From Cryptomeria japonica (taxonomy: Eukaryota; Streptophyta; Pinopsida; Cupressales; Cupressaceae), in assembly GCF_030272615.1 (NCBI RefSeq), contig NC_081408.1:64924546-64988545 (forward strand): a stretch of 64,000 nt of DNA. Reading direction: 5' to 3'. The notes under the pieces are model-generated. The model saw only the letters and a list, made by a program, of their open reading frames with translations. It was not told the DNA's origin and did no database searches. Positions 47,071 through 58,600 of this stretch are shown here, piece by piece. Both the position numbers and the translations under genes were made by a program. The stretch's first letter is position 1, and each line of letters begins with the position of its first letter.

Positions 47071-47947
47071 AACAAGAGTATGTTCAAACAGAAACTAACC
47101 TCCAGCTGATCCTTTCAATAGACATTCCAAATTTATCACAACAATTTCAAGTTTTGCAAGTATGGATATTAGCATAAGTTCAAGTATCTGAGATCCGGGA
47201 GCTTCTGAATATTTTCCGTGGTATGTCTTATTTACCAATGAAAGCTATGGAATCTCAATAGACTGGACAGTGGATACAACGATTAGTATGTCCCTCATCC
47301 ATAGAAGTCTCATTTCCCACGAAACAACAAGATTGTCGAAGAGGAAGTAGGGGATATGAATAGTTGACCATGTTGAGCTCTGTAACTGCTCATAATACCC
47401 AAATTTTAGCAAAACGGAGGCTCATATAGGAGCAAGGAGCATTGTGGCAAGAGAGGATCCAATTCACTTCAATATTATAGTTCCCTATTCCAAAGCTCCC
47501 ACACAGCTGCATGGGATTGGCAAATATTTTATCTTTACATCAGTTATATATTTTGTAGCCTTTATAATCAAGTCCATTTTGTGCACGTCCTGCAACCATT
47601 TTTTCAAGGCACTCTGTCAAGCAGTGCATGTGACCAGCCTATGCTTCTATATTTTGCATACATGTATACCCAAGCAGTTGCAATTATAACATGTGACAAT
47701 TTTTTTATTATTATTTTTTTTGATGGATATTCATGTCCCGAACCAAAGCTTTGACCTTAATCAGCTAACTATTAAAGAGTAGAGACCACATTTAACTTGC
47801 TTATCATATCTAACTGAATAGAAAACTAAAGTCGACGGCATATAGAGAGGCCAAACAAACCGTAAACAAAACTGAAGAAAACAAACCGATAAATATTTTT
47901 GCTTGTGCGAATTGCTTGTCCACTTGGCTGCTCCTACACCAATTTTA

Positions 47948-48660
47948 TTTTGGGACAACAATGTTTTCTTTTATTTAATGTCAGTAGTTGAATTTGCTTA
48001 CAAAAACACATATCATGCACCTCTAGGAATGACCCCTTTTGAGGCTATTTATGGATGGAAATGTCGTATTTCTATTAGTTGGGATTGATTGGAAGATAGG
48101 ATAGCCATTGGCCCTAACATGGTTAAGGAGATGGATTATTAGATGATAGTGATCAAAGAGAAACTTAAGCAGGTAGCTGATCGACAGAAAATTTATGCAG
48201 ATAGGAATAGAACATTTTATCAATTTGTAGTTGGTGTTAAGGTTTTCTTGAGAGTCAAACCACACAAGATCTCTATAACTTTTGGCAAAGCATCTAAATT
48301 GATTCTTAGATTTGTAGGCCCGTTCAATGTTCCAGAAGTGATCAATCCAGTTGCTTATAAATTGGTTCTACCTTCTACTCTTGACCGAATTCATAATGTT
48401 TTTCATGTTCCTTTACATAAGTCTTAGCATCTTGATGCTTCTCATATAGTTCATTAACAGACTTTACAAATACACGATTTGGGGGTGGTGCTAGTGAAGA
48501 CCATCTGCAAAATTGATAGGTGAAACCTTAGGTTGTAAAGTATAGATATTGCTCAATATCCAATGGGACCAATACTCTAAGCAAAGTACTATTTTCAAGG
48601 AAGTGAAAGAGATAGATCACTTCTTTCCTCGTTCGAGAGATTATAATTGATATCATGTTG
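47948..48660 (+). pseudogene. Ty3/Gypsy integrase C-terminal fragment
   Basis: Plus-strand frames read VVEFAYKNTYHAPLGMTPFEAIYGWKCR, then after stops KLKQVADRQKIYADRNRTF, GVKVFLRVKP, FGKASKLILRFVGPFNVPEVINPVAYKLVLPSTLDRIHNVFHVPLHKS. This is the tail of a plant Gypsy integrase (end of the core, then the C-terminal GPF/Y module). At least three stops interrupt it. The first part of integrase, reverse transcriptase and any LTR are not found next to it, so it is an isolated relic. Confidence 0.85.
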
Positions 48661-49395
48661 CTTGACTATGATGTTTTTGATTTGCTGGACTACCTTTATG
48701 CTGTTTAGTCATGTGTATAAATCTTTAATTATTTAGAAATATATTAATGAAATAATGCTTACCTTGTTTATGATTACTATATTCATACTTGGATATTCTA
48801 CTTCCATAACAGGTGAATGATCATCTTATGCTTTTGGATAACATCTTGATATTGTTTGAAAGTATGAATGCATTTCTGTAGCAAACACTATATAGGTACC
48901 TACATTGTTATAGGTTTACACTTAATATGTATACACGTGGGTGAACAATAGTCATCTCAACCCAAATGCATATGTATTACATATACATAAAATAACATGG
49001 GCACATATATAATTGTGTAAATCATATAAGAATTTTGTCATATGAATGTTTGTTTTATATTCAATTGGAAATAATTTATTGCAATATCGTATACATATCT
49101 GTATGTGTATGATGAACATACATATACAGATATTTGTATAAGACAGTAAATATAAATAATCAATTATGAGAGTAATAATATAGCACAACATCATGTATGA
49201 AAAACCTTTCAAATATCATGCAACTCAGCTCATCATAGTTGATAGATGCATTGATTAATGCTGCCATGAAGTAATAAACAATTCTTTATTTCTTTTGAAG
49301 AAAGATGGCTGATAATTGGAATAGAAACATTGATGTTTGCCCTCCAAAAGGTAGTAACAACTCACAATAACGATGTATTCATCGTGGATGATCAA
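48661..49395. other. AT-rich spacer
   Basis: No gene recognised. It could include the decayed LTR of the integrase relic to the left, but I see no partner sequence. Confidence 0.4.
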
Positions 49396-50204
49396 TCTAT
49401 TGACGTGTTTTTAATGACAGTGTCGAACACATAATAAAGTTACCAATGGTCACCTTACTCTCTCTTGAATAAAATTAGTTCGTATGCTAAGATTGCACGT
49501 CGAAAAGTTCAAACGGCTAACTCCAAGGTTCCTTCAATGTGTGGAAGTGACTTAGTTGATTGATGGGTTTGTTGTTAACCCAAGGGGCCTTACATATTCA
49601 CTTGAAGAGGATAACGAACTTATGCGAGTTCAAGGATTTCTATGTGAATGATTCTCACTGAAAGCTCAATTTTTTAGATTTTTTTATTTTAAAGATGCAA
49701 AAAAATAAACGAGGAAAGGTTTAGAGGACTAACCTAAGGCTAATCTAATCCTATTAACATGGAGACATGATTACTTATGCAAAATCCAACCACACTTTGC
49801 TTTGCTAACAATGCACAACTACACGAAGGCAGTGCAATCTTCAAAGGGCATGTTAAAGATTTTCAAATTGCCAATAGAAACCATCAAATTGAATAATCTC
49901 TACTGATAATCAAAGTTAAACATACGCAAATAATGGACGCTCAGGCTAACTTTACACAATATGCAACAATCAGTTGCACACCAAAAGTATTAGCATGAAT
50001 CTTGCAACAAGCAATCCTATCAAATCCAGTCCATCTAATAACATTAAAGGAAATCTAACCTATGAAGAGAGTGAGACCATGTGAGCTCCAAAACAACACA
50101 AGAACACACCAACAATAGAACAATGTATTAAATGTTTGCTTCAAAAACTCCTGGCAATAATCTCAGACAATAATCTCTCATCCTTACAAATGATGGGGGT
50201 CACC

Positions 50205-50214
50205 CCATTATATA
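50205..50214 (-). promoter_or_regulatory. TATA box in the LARD-like LTR
   Basis: Minus-strand TATATAATGG followed by a GTGACCCCC stretch. It is the only strong TATA motif in the LTR with the element's orientation. Confidence 0.5.
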
Positions 50215-50829
50215 GGCTCCTGGCATTGATTACATGCAAACTCTAAAGATTCCCCACTCAAGATGCAACAAGGTGGGAATCGACTATAAATGCCCACTAA
50301 GCCCATATTCAATTAATTACAATCCTGTCAAAAATGGCATCAATTGCGCATTAAATGCACCCCCTCTTTCAAATTCATCCAACATGCTTTGAATATTCAT
50401 CCATGTAAAAATCACCCCATTATTTCATAAATGTTCCATTATTTCCACATGTGGTAGGTGCATGCAAAAAGAATCTACCATAATTTCAACATGTAATGAT
50501 CAGGTCGCCATTTGGTCAAATATTCTTGCAATGAATATGCAACCATACTGCCATTCGTTCAATAGAGCCTCGCTATGCAAGTGGACACCGCCATCGTATA
50601 TCTGCTCCTGCACATCTAGAATCATTGGAGAGAGAAAATTTGATTCAAGTAGAATTTTCTTGAAGTCTCATCAACTTTCCTTGCTCGGAGAAGGTTTTCA
50701 TCAATTTTCACCATCTTCTATTTTTTAGCAATTTTCCTCAAATTAGGGTTTCAAGTCCAGGAGGGAGAGAATTCTCCTATGAATTCAAATCTATAAAAAA
50801 ATTGAAATTTGGATGTGATTTGATGCCCA

Positions 50830-51520
50830 AGAATGGAGTTTATCCCTGATTCCTTCCTTGCCTTAGAAATTTTATCTTCATTTCATCCTGGGGTGTGATT
50901 TCTTCCTTGCTTGGAATTTTGTCCCGAAGGAAGGAATTTCCAACACTTAGCCAAATTTTCACCTTTTCCAACTTAGGTGTATAATTCACTCTTCATGGTG
51001 GAATTCATCATTTCATCCTTGCATTAGCCATTTTAATGTCTTTCCTTGATTAGGGCGTTTATTCTTCCATGTCATGGAATTTCAAACTTTCTCCATTTTC
51101 CAAGGCACCTTGAGTTTGGTGCCTTCCTCCAACCTAGGGCACTATTTCACCCTAAGCATGGAATTCACTCTTTTTCCATCTCTTCATGCACAACTCATTT
51201 TGGCATCCTTCCTTATCTCATGGCGAAATTTCTTCATAGGGGAGGAATTCATGATTTAGAATATTTTCCTTCACTACCCCTCTTTATTGCCCTCCTTGAG
51301 TGTTGGGTGGATTTTTTATGGTGAGGAGGAATTCACTATTTTTCCTTTCTTCTGTGACACTTCAAATTTGGCACCTTCCTAAGTGCTTGGGAAGATTTTG
51401 GCTATGAAGGAGGAATCTTTGATTTGTATGCTTTCTCAATGAATATGTCATTATGGCGCCCTCCTCTGGCTTTGGGCAGATTTTGACCATGAAGAAGGAA
51501 TTCATGATTTCCATGCTTCT
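50830..51520. repeat. Degenerate 84-bp tandem array within the LTR
   Basis: The word GGAATTCA or its variants recurs at about 51000, 51076, 51160, 51244, 51328, 51412 and 51497, a spacing of 84 bp except for one unit of 76 and one of 85. Weaker units extend left to about 50830. Each unit also has a variant of GGCACCTTCCT and of ATTTTGGCCATGA. Confidence 0.8.
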
Positions 51521-52248
51521 TCTGGATTAGGCTACCATATATGGATTTGATGTGATTTCTCAGACTTAGATAAATTTCTCTAGCTTTCCACTTCAAGAAT
51601 GGGCTTCCAACACTTATCCATTTTTTTACTGATTCTATATTGTTTTCAAACCTTCCAAATTTAGAAGTAGTCATGAATGCTTGATCTTCACAGCTTGCCT
51701 GAATAGTCCTGGCAGAAAGAATCTTTCCAACAATAGAAACTTTTCAAAATGTCAGTGTTAGACCCTAAAACAAGAAACAAAATGACTTACTATAAATAGA
51801 AACTTACTAAAAATATAAAATACTAAAAATAGTAAGTCTGATTTTTGGCAAAATGATGACATTTTAGGACTCGGTAAAATCCCTAAAAAATAGGAACTTT
51901 CTCAAAATAGAAAGTTGCTTTGTTTTCGATCAAATTTTACAAGGAGGTTCCTTGAAGTGTCCAAATTCAAGTGATATGTTCAGTTTTTTCCAAAACCCTA
52001 ATAGAAACCCCTAAAACATAGGACTAAAGGTAGAAACCCTAAAATTGACAAAACATGCCCTAGACTTAGCCAAATTTGCTCAAACTAAAAGAAAACTCAA
52101 TCAATATGACCCCCAAACACTTGCAAAGTGAGGAAATTGAGGACACTCCCATGAAAAGACCCAACAACATAAAACCAAAAGACCGAAAGGGACTAAAAAG
52201 TAGGGGGTCCCCATTTGTAATGGGGCGAGGTGTGAAAATGTCACAACA

Positions 52249-52265
52249 TCTAGCCCCCCACCCGA
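52249..52265 (-). other. Polypurine tract of the LARD-like element
   Basis: Minus-strand TCGGGTGGGGGGCTAGA directly precedes the LTR start TGTTGTGACA. A G-rich tract in this position supports the element's orientation. Confidence 0.65.
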
Positions 52266-53091
52266 ATAAATGTTCGTGAACATTTTAAAGACAAAATCCA
52301 ATCCATGGGTGAAGTTTTGAAAAACACTTAGGGCTAGAACCTAGATTAAAGCACATTTGCTTAAGTGTGTGCACATGCATTAAATCCATCTTAGAAGACC
52401 ATCCACATCTCCTAATATTAGTCATGGCAAGCTAAAAGGTATCCATACTTCAATAGCATCTGAGAGATTGCCTTGTTTCCAGTCAAGCATCCATAGCTCC
52501 AACATGGTTGTCTCTAGAATTCCAAGAATATTGCTCCACTGCTAGCCAGACATTCGTAGCCCCGATGGAGTTATCCGCATATTCCCAAAGCCAATATTTT
52601 GACATTTCTTTTCATTTTTTAATCTTTTCTTTTCTTTCTTTTGATATTTCAGTTTATTTCCATCAATTCCTTTGGCTCGCAAGCAATGAATCTTAATAAG
52701 GGTTTGAAAATTTTAGTGGCGCTAAAGCAAGATGCGAGATTTTCACCAGCCATAACTTATCCCAAGAAATCTAAATGACCTAGAGAAATTCATTAGCCAT
52801 GTAAAGCATGGCAATCTCAAGATTTAGGTGTCAAGATATAGCATTGGTGGAATGTAACCAGGCTTGTGCAAAGGGAAAACATCACCACCCTACTCGCAAA
52901 TGAGAACTGCGAACAATTCAGGCCACTGTAGAAACCTAAACCTAAGAAAAACCACTTGAGCAAGCAAGCTCAAGGGAAACCAACACCAAAGGCATAAAAC
53001 CAAAACCCAAAGAAAAGCAAAAGAAAAAAAAAGAACCGAAAGGGAAAGGGAAAACCCACAACAAAATAAACCAAAACCACAAAAGGGAAAC

Positions 53092-54152
53092 CTAGTCTAA
53101 CAAAAATTTTGAATGGAAAGTACTCACAAGACCTAAATATATACAACGCCTAACATGATTTCTCAGGATGTGCAGGAGCAACATGGCATTAGTCATGGTT
53201 CGAAGCCTTGCAAATTCATCTTCAAAATCAAAGAAATAATCTTTCATAATGCAAATCTCAAACTCAAGCAAAACTTCAGGAAAGATTAACAACTGTGGCA
53301 ACTCATCGAGACCATGATCAATCCATAAAAATGTTCTTCTTAACAAATTTTCATAATCAAATTCATAACTTTCAAATTCAAGAGCAAGGAAAGAGATAAC
53401 CTAGTGGTATTCATCCTCGGGTAGGAATTCTTGTATATCATCCACTACTTCATCAGGAGGTCAGAGCTGGTGATGTATCATCCCACTTGCATCTGAAATG
53501 TACAGATTGGGATCATATTCAATGGTGGGCAAACTGTGGTGTGAGCTGGATTTGAATGGGATCCTGGAAATAGAGGACATTTCTCCAGCTAGCTCCTTTT
53601 GAATATTCGATAACAAGTTGAGCCCCAACCCGAATTTCTCTTCATTCTTTACTTCTATCACGACAACTTGTTCCTCGATCAACATCTCACGTATCTCAAT
53701 TGTTATTTTAACAATTCTTCTTGGATCTTGGGTAGAGGTTCAAGAACTAACCTAACCTCCATTTCACACTCTACTTCCATCTTGGCGTCCCACTGACTGT
53801 CACATATTCCTCCCCGCCTCGAGCTACTTATCATTTCTTCCATCTGCAACATACATGAATGAACTTCATCATCAAGGAGCATCTCTTCTTGCTTGATTGT
53901 GGAATCATTGCTTGCATTTATTTGATCATATTCAATTTCTTTGTCAACCTTCGCTTCAGCGGGTGTTTGTTTCCTTGACATAAGGTACGCAAATTTTCTC
54001 TTGATTGAATTGTGTTGATTGTCCCAATCAATTGTATTTTCTTCACTACAAGATGTTGCAGTAATACCTTCTTCATTTGATGCTAAGTCAATGGTTTGAA
54101 GGTCAACATTCCACCACTTTTCTATAATGTACATCTTTGACGATTCTTCCAA
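53092..54152 (-). pseudogene. Unrecognised acidic protein inside the LARD-like element
   Basis: Three minus-strand frames follow each other: 54152-53703 (MEESSKMYIIEKWWNVDLQTIDLASNEEG, then QEEMLLDDEVHSCMLQMEEM), 53685-53461 (MLIEEQVVVIEVKNEEKFGLGLNLLSNIQKELAGEM) and 53346-53092 (LLIFPEVLLEFEICIMKDYFFDFEDEFARLRTMTNAMLLLHILRNHV). Together they look like one acidic protein of about 350 residues broken by frame changes. It has no zinc knuckle, protease or capsid motif that I know. It may be an element-specific gene or a captured host fragment; I cannot say which. Confidence 0.45.
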
Positions 54153-54699
54153 CCTCCTTGGACCTTAGCTTAGTAAATAGCTTCCCTACATAATGGACAT
54201 GTGACTTCGGAATGAGTGGTATTGTGGATCCTACACCAACATGGGAGAAAGATTTCCTATATGCACAAGTCTTTCTCAATACTTAATCCTTTCTTAACCA
54301 TCTTTGGGTTCCACTTTTACCGGTACAATGGGCTCAAGAACTTTTTATAAGGAATTTTTTCCTTGCAAGGCTAATTCCATCCTTGATAGAAATGTTAAAC
54401 AATGCATCTCATTATGTCTGCCAGTGTTATGAATTCTACAACTATTCCTTGATACAATTCAGAAAAACTCCATGGATGTAACTGCATATTCAATCTCCAC
54501 CATAGTTGAAGAATGTCAACTTTTTGCTCATTTTGGTGATGCCACTCCATTAAGGAATCCTTTTTTTTTTAATTTTCAATTTTCTGATATTTTTGCATTT
54601 TTTTGACATATAAGCGATCTAACATATCTTCGATTTGGCACTTGAAAGATCATACTGGTTCCAACCAACTCAAACTTCTACTTCTAAAAATGAATGATT

Positions 54700-55368
54700 T
54701 GATGTTCATGCCCTCCTTCTAGCGTCAATTCTAGTGGTTGCAGAGGAGGATAAAAAATGGCTAGAGATAACCTCTACAAATTTGAAATGATAGATTCTGG
54801 AGTTTGCATATTCAACCCTCCTTCTAGCACCAATTTTGTTGGCTACAGAGGAGGGTTAAAAAATGGATTGAGATAACCTCCGCAAATTTGAAATGATAGA
54901 ATTTGGAGTTCATGTATTCAGCCCTCCTTCTAGTGCCAATTTTGTTGGTTGCAGAGGAGGGTAAAAAAATGGCTTGAGATAACCTCCGCAAATTTGAAAT
55001 GATAGAATCTAGAGTTTGCGTATTCAACCCTCCTTCTAGCACCAATTTTGCTAGCTATGGAGGAGGGTAAAAAATGTCTTGAGATAAGCTCCGCAAATTT
55101 GAAATGATAGAATCAAGAGTTCGCATATTCAGCCCTCCTTCTAGCGCCAATTTTGTTGGCTGTGAAGGAGGGCAAAAAAATGGCTTGAGATAACCTCCAC
55201 AAATTTGAAATGATAGAATCAGGATTTTGCCTATTCATCCCTCCTTCTAGCACCAATTTTTTTGGCTAGGGAATAGGGCAAAAAAATGGCTTGAGATAAC
55301 CTCTGCAAATTTGAAATGATAGAATATGGAGTTCGCATATTCAGCCCTCCTTCTGGCTCCAATTCTAT
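54700..55368. repeat. 106-bp tandem array beside the 5' LTR, each unit with a PBS-like motif
   Basis: CCCTCC, usually followed by TTCTAG, recurs at 54711, 54816, 54922, 55028, 55133, 55239 and 55345, a period of 105-106 bp over seven units. Other parts of the unit, such as GAGATAACCTC and AAATTTGAAATGATAGAAT, are well conserved. On the minus strand most units contain TTGGTGCTAGAAGGAGGG or a close variant. The last unit, with TTGGAGCCAGAAGGAGGG, lies five bases from the LTR edge, where the primer-binding site belongs. Confidence 0.88.
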
Positions 55369-55497
55369 TGACGGTTTTTTTATGACAGTGTCAAACACAA
55401 AATAAAGTTACCAATGGTCACCTTACTCTCTCTTGAACAAAATTATTCTGTATGCTAAGATTGTACGAAAAGTTCAAATGGTTAACTCCAAGGTTCC
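55369..55497 (-). repeat. Inner end of the 5' LTR of the LARD-like element, interrupted
   Basis: About 129 bp matching 49401-49533 with around a dozen differences. It ends abruptly at AAGGTTCC, whereas the intact copy continues with TTCAATGTG. The next base begins the second Tat-like element. Confidence 0.85.
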
Positions 55498-56770
55498 TGT
55501 AGACACCTAAAAATGTCTCATTGATCATGTACTAATTATTCCTCTAATTGATTAAATAAATCTTTAATTATTTAGTTAAGATAATTAATCTTATTCTTCT
55601 AATTTCATATTTCCTCATCATCTTACTAATTATTCTATTTTCTATTCTATCATCATTTAATCATTTTAACCATTTTCTAAATGTTAATTAAATATTTATT
55701 ATTTAATTAATTCTGATTAATTCCCCAATTTAAATAATCTTTATTATTTAAATAAATTACTAATTATTCAATTTCTATCTCTAATCATTTAATCATTCAA
55801 CCCTCCTCTAAATATTAATTAGATATTAATTATTTAATTAATTATGATTTAATCCTTTAAATTAAATAATCTTTATTATTTAATTAAATTCTATTTCTAC
55901 ATAATTAAATAGTTTCTTTAAATTATTTAATTAACTAATTAATTCTTCAATTCCAAATCCCTAAATTCTAATTTCATATTCTCCTAATTTCTTCCAAATT
56001 CAAACACATGTTCTAAATATATTCAAATGCTAAATTGAATTAAATTGAATTAAAAAAACCAAATTGAAAATCAAAGTCAAGTTCTAAATATATTCAAATG
56101 CTAAATTGAATTAAAATAAATTCAATTATTTTAATAAATGTCATGCAAAGATCAATTTGATAATCTAAATCTTAATGCAAGCACATGCTAAATTAATTAA
56201 TTAAATCATTTATCTCTCGAGTCTCTATTTCCATCTTTCAGTTAGCTTTTTCTAAATTAAGCTTTCTTTGTCATCCTCTTTATTTCCTCCAATCATTATT
56301 TTTCTTCCTTCAGTCAGCTTTTTCTCAATCAGTTGACTCAATTAATCTATTCAATCTATTATGTTTCACTCCTACAATCAACAGTTCAATTATCAATTTT
56401 CATTTGAGCTCACCTGACTTCCACCTCTTGATCAATCTGTTCCACCTTTCAACAAGTCCTCTCAAAAAATCTATAAATTAAGCATCCAATCTCCATTTTC
56501 AATAATCATGAACTTCGAATCTTTGTGTCACTTGCAGGTTACTAGCGCAATATCTGAGAGCCATCATACCACAAAGAAGACAAGAGAAATGGAAGTGATA
56601 TGCAATCTTGGAATAGGGAGTTTTTGATTGAATTATTATAATTCTTATTTCTTGATATTGCATTATTTCTTTGTCTTCTTTGTTAGATTCTTTGATTAGA
56701 TAGGGATTTGTGATTTCTTCTTATTTCTAATTGATACATTGTTATTAAGATGAATTTTACATGCACTACA
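55498..56770 (+). repeat. 5' LTR of the second Tat-like element
   Basis: Starts TGTAGACACCTAAAAATGTC and by my reading ends CACTACA at 56770. The first half is a series of ATTAAATAAT-type palindromes, for example around 55730-55755 and 55855-55885, the same kind of U3 structure as in the first element. Without the partner LTR the right end rests on the PBS-like sequence that follows. Confidence 0.65.
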
Positions 56771-56793
56771 TTTTGTTGAACCCGACGTGAAAC
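56771..56793 (+). other. PBS-like sequence of the second Tat-like element
   Basis: TTTTGTTGAACCCGACGTGAAA aligns loosely with the minus-strand TTTTGGCACGCCCGGTGGGA of the first element at the same position after the LTR. It is diverged enough that the assignment is tentative. Confidence 0.4.
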
Positions 56794-56898
56794 ATAGCTA
56801 ACTTACCTTCTCTATTCTCTATGTAATTTTTATAGGTCGTACGAATTTTTGCATTTTTTAAAATAGATTTTGCACAGATTTTGAGAACAAATATTCTG

Positions 56899-57045
56899 TC
56901 ACACAATCATGATTACATCATCCCGCAATCGCATAGACAACATTATGCATTCAACCCCTCAAGGTCATGCATTCCCTTTGACAGGGTCACGCAATCACCC
57001 TATTCAGATCACGCAATTGCCCTTTCCGGATTATGCATTCGCAGG
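56899..57045 (+). repeat. 22-bp tandem array A, core TCACGCAATC or TTATGCATTC
   Basis: The third base of the CGCAAT/TGCATT core falls at 56903, 56925, 56947, 56969, 56991, 57013 and 57035, an exact 22-bp spacing over seven units. Spacers between cores differ (for example GCCCTTTCCGGA, ACCCTATTCAGA), so only the period and the core are kept. Confidence 0.9.
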
Positions 57046-57459
57046 GAAAACTGTTGTCTAATTTTTTATTCCATCTGTTATTTCATTTGTCTAATTCTAT
57101 CTCAAATTGGGTTAATCTGGGATCAAATTTCTTTTATTTCATGATTTGATTATAACAGTTTATGACAAGAAAAGTACAATTCGGGATTTTAAGTGCAAGA
57201 AAGATGAAACAACAAAGAAGAGAAGCCAAACACTATCAAAAGGTTCTCCAGGCAGAAAAATTGATACAGGATTCAAAAGAGCAACTGGCCTTTGATAGAT
57301 AGTAGCTTAGTTCTTTCTTATCAGGTTAAATATGATCTAATCAATATTGAATGGGTGATGAGAGATTTGGCTAGGGCTTCACAATTAGTTTTGCAGGTTC
57401 CTGATCGGGTTTAGTTTTCTTTTATTTTTTTTAGTTTTTAACTTTTGTTGTTGTCTACC

Positions 57460-57590
57460 TGTCTATCATGCAATCGATCAGCCATCATCACGCGTTCGAT
57501 CTCTTAGAATTACGCATTCGCTCTATCAGGTTCACGCATTCGATCTGTAAGTATCACGCAATTGCATAGGTAGGATTACGCATTCGTTTC
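57460..57590 (+). repeat. 22-bp tandem array B, core TCACGCATTCG
   Basis: Core G positions are 57470, 57492, 57514, 57536, 57558 and 57580, again exactly 22 bp apart over six units. Cores include ATTACGCATTCG (twice), TTCACGCATTCG, ATCACGCGTTCG and ATCACGCAATTG. It lies 435 bp after array A and is the same family. Confidence 0.9.
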
Positions 57591-58099
57591 TGTCAAATTT
57601 TGAGTTTTTGTTTTCTATTGGTTGGAATTTACTAGTAATCTTCTTTTTACAGCCTATGGAAGATTTGCAGAGAGGATTCGATTAGTATTTTTTGCATGCA
57701 TCACCTCACACTTCATTTTTTGGTGCTTAAAATCAACAACAGTTAAAATGGACATAGGCTAAAATTGACATGCATGTATCTCACACTTGGTCTTTTGGTG
57801 CTTAAAAACAACAAATGGTTAAAATTTACATGTATCCCTTCATATTTCGATTTGGTGTTTAAAATGGACATGCACATGTGTATTTAACACCTAAATTTAG
57901 GCTATCAAATGAACGTGAATTAGGTTGGATTAGATTAAATCATTTTTCTTTTTTCTATTTTTTGAAGGTAAATAAATTTTATTGTCTCTAGGGTGGACCT
58001 ACTATTGCACTAACTGACTTTCCACCCGCCTTTGGGGTCTTGGGAGAAAGGAGGAAGGTTACAACGACATCCAAATTTTTATTTTATTTTACGTAGTGA

Positions 58100-58600
58100 G
58101 GGGTATCTTTGACTGGGGATTTCATCACCCCACAAAGGTACTTCGAATTGGGATGCATTGGGGATATCATCTCTCGTAGCATACTCTCAAGTGGGTTTTT
58201 CAAGCCACTATATAAATATACTGGTCAGGCGGCTAGAGTGTTGAGTGATTTCGACGTATGTGGGGGCCTTCCCTGCACCGATAAGCTCAACTAAAGTCTT
58301 AAGTGGCTTTCTCTGAGAATCCGTTGTTGGATCGGGACCCCTCGAAACCTAATACTATGAACCAATTTAGTTGGCAAAAATGCTACATTCAATGATTGGG
58401 GGAGTGCGGATCGTACCCCATAGATACCCTTAATGTACCTTACATTATGAGAGAAAAATCCCTCGGTGATAAGATCTTTGGGGTAAGAAATATTAGCATG
58501 TCCGAGAAGTGTGTGTCGTGGAGTGGAGCCAGTGTTGCCAAACTCTCTATCTGTCCATCTTGTTTCAGTATTTTGCTATGAGGGCCTCATTGAATGGTGT
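58100..58600 (+). other. GC-rich leader block shared with the first Tat-like element
   Basis: Higher GC than its surroundings and no convincing frame. CCGAGAAGTG, GTGTCG and GTGGAGCCAGTG at 58502-58541 match 21242-21203 of the first element on its own strand, and GATTGGGGGAGTGCGGAT near 58396 resembles TTGTTGGGGCAGGAGGTC there. Order and spacing are similar. Confidence 0.6.

Larger units (their letters stand above)
49401..52248 (-). repeat. 3' LTR of the LARD-like element
   Basis: Ends in TGTCACAACA at 52248, next to the purine tract. It carries a minus-strand TATATAATGG box at 50205-50214 and an 84-bp tandem array at 50830-51520. The length of 2848 bp is inferred from the purine-tract position because the other LTR is interrupted. 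Confidence 0.7.
49401..55497 (-). mobile_element. Large LTR derivative (LARD-like) with 2.85-kb LTR and no gag or pol
   Basis: The sequence from 49401 (TGACGTG, then AATGACAGTGTCG) recurs at 55369 (TGACGG, then ATGACAGTGTCAAA) and matches for about 130 bp, until a younger element cuts the second copy at 55498. On the minus strand a purine tract GGGTGGGGGGC lies at the inner edge of the left LTR near 52249-52265, so the left copy is the 3' LTR. The interior of about 3.1 kb has no recognisable gag, protease, reverse transcriptase or integrase. Long LTRs with a non-coding interior are the definition of LARD elements, which depend on other elements' proteins. Confidence 0.75.

Noticed and set aside
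56899-57590. CRISPR-like array
   Set aside because: Cores are only about 10 bp, spacers are about 12 bp, and the context is a plant retroelement leader; CRISPR repeats are longer and prokaryotic.
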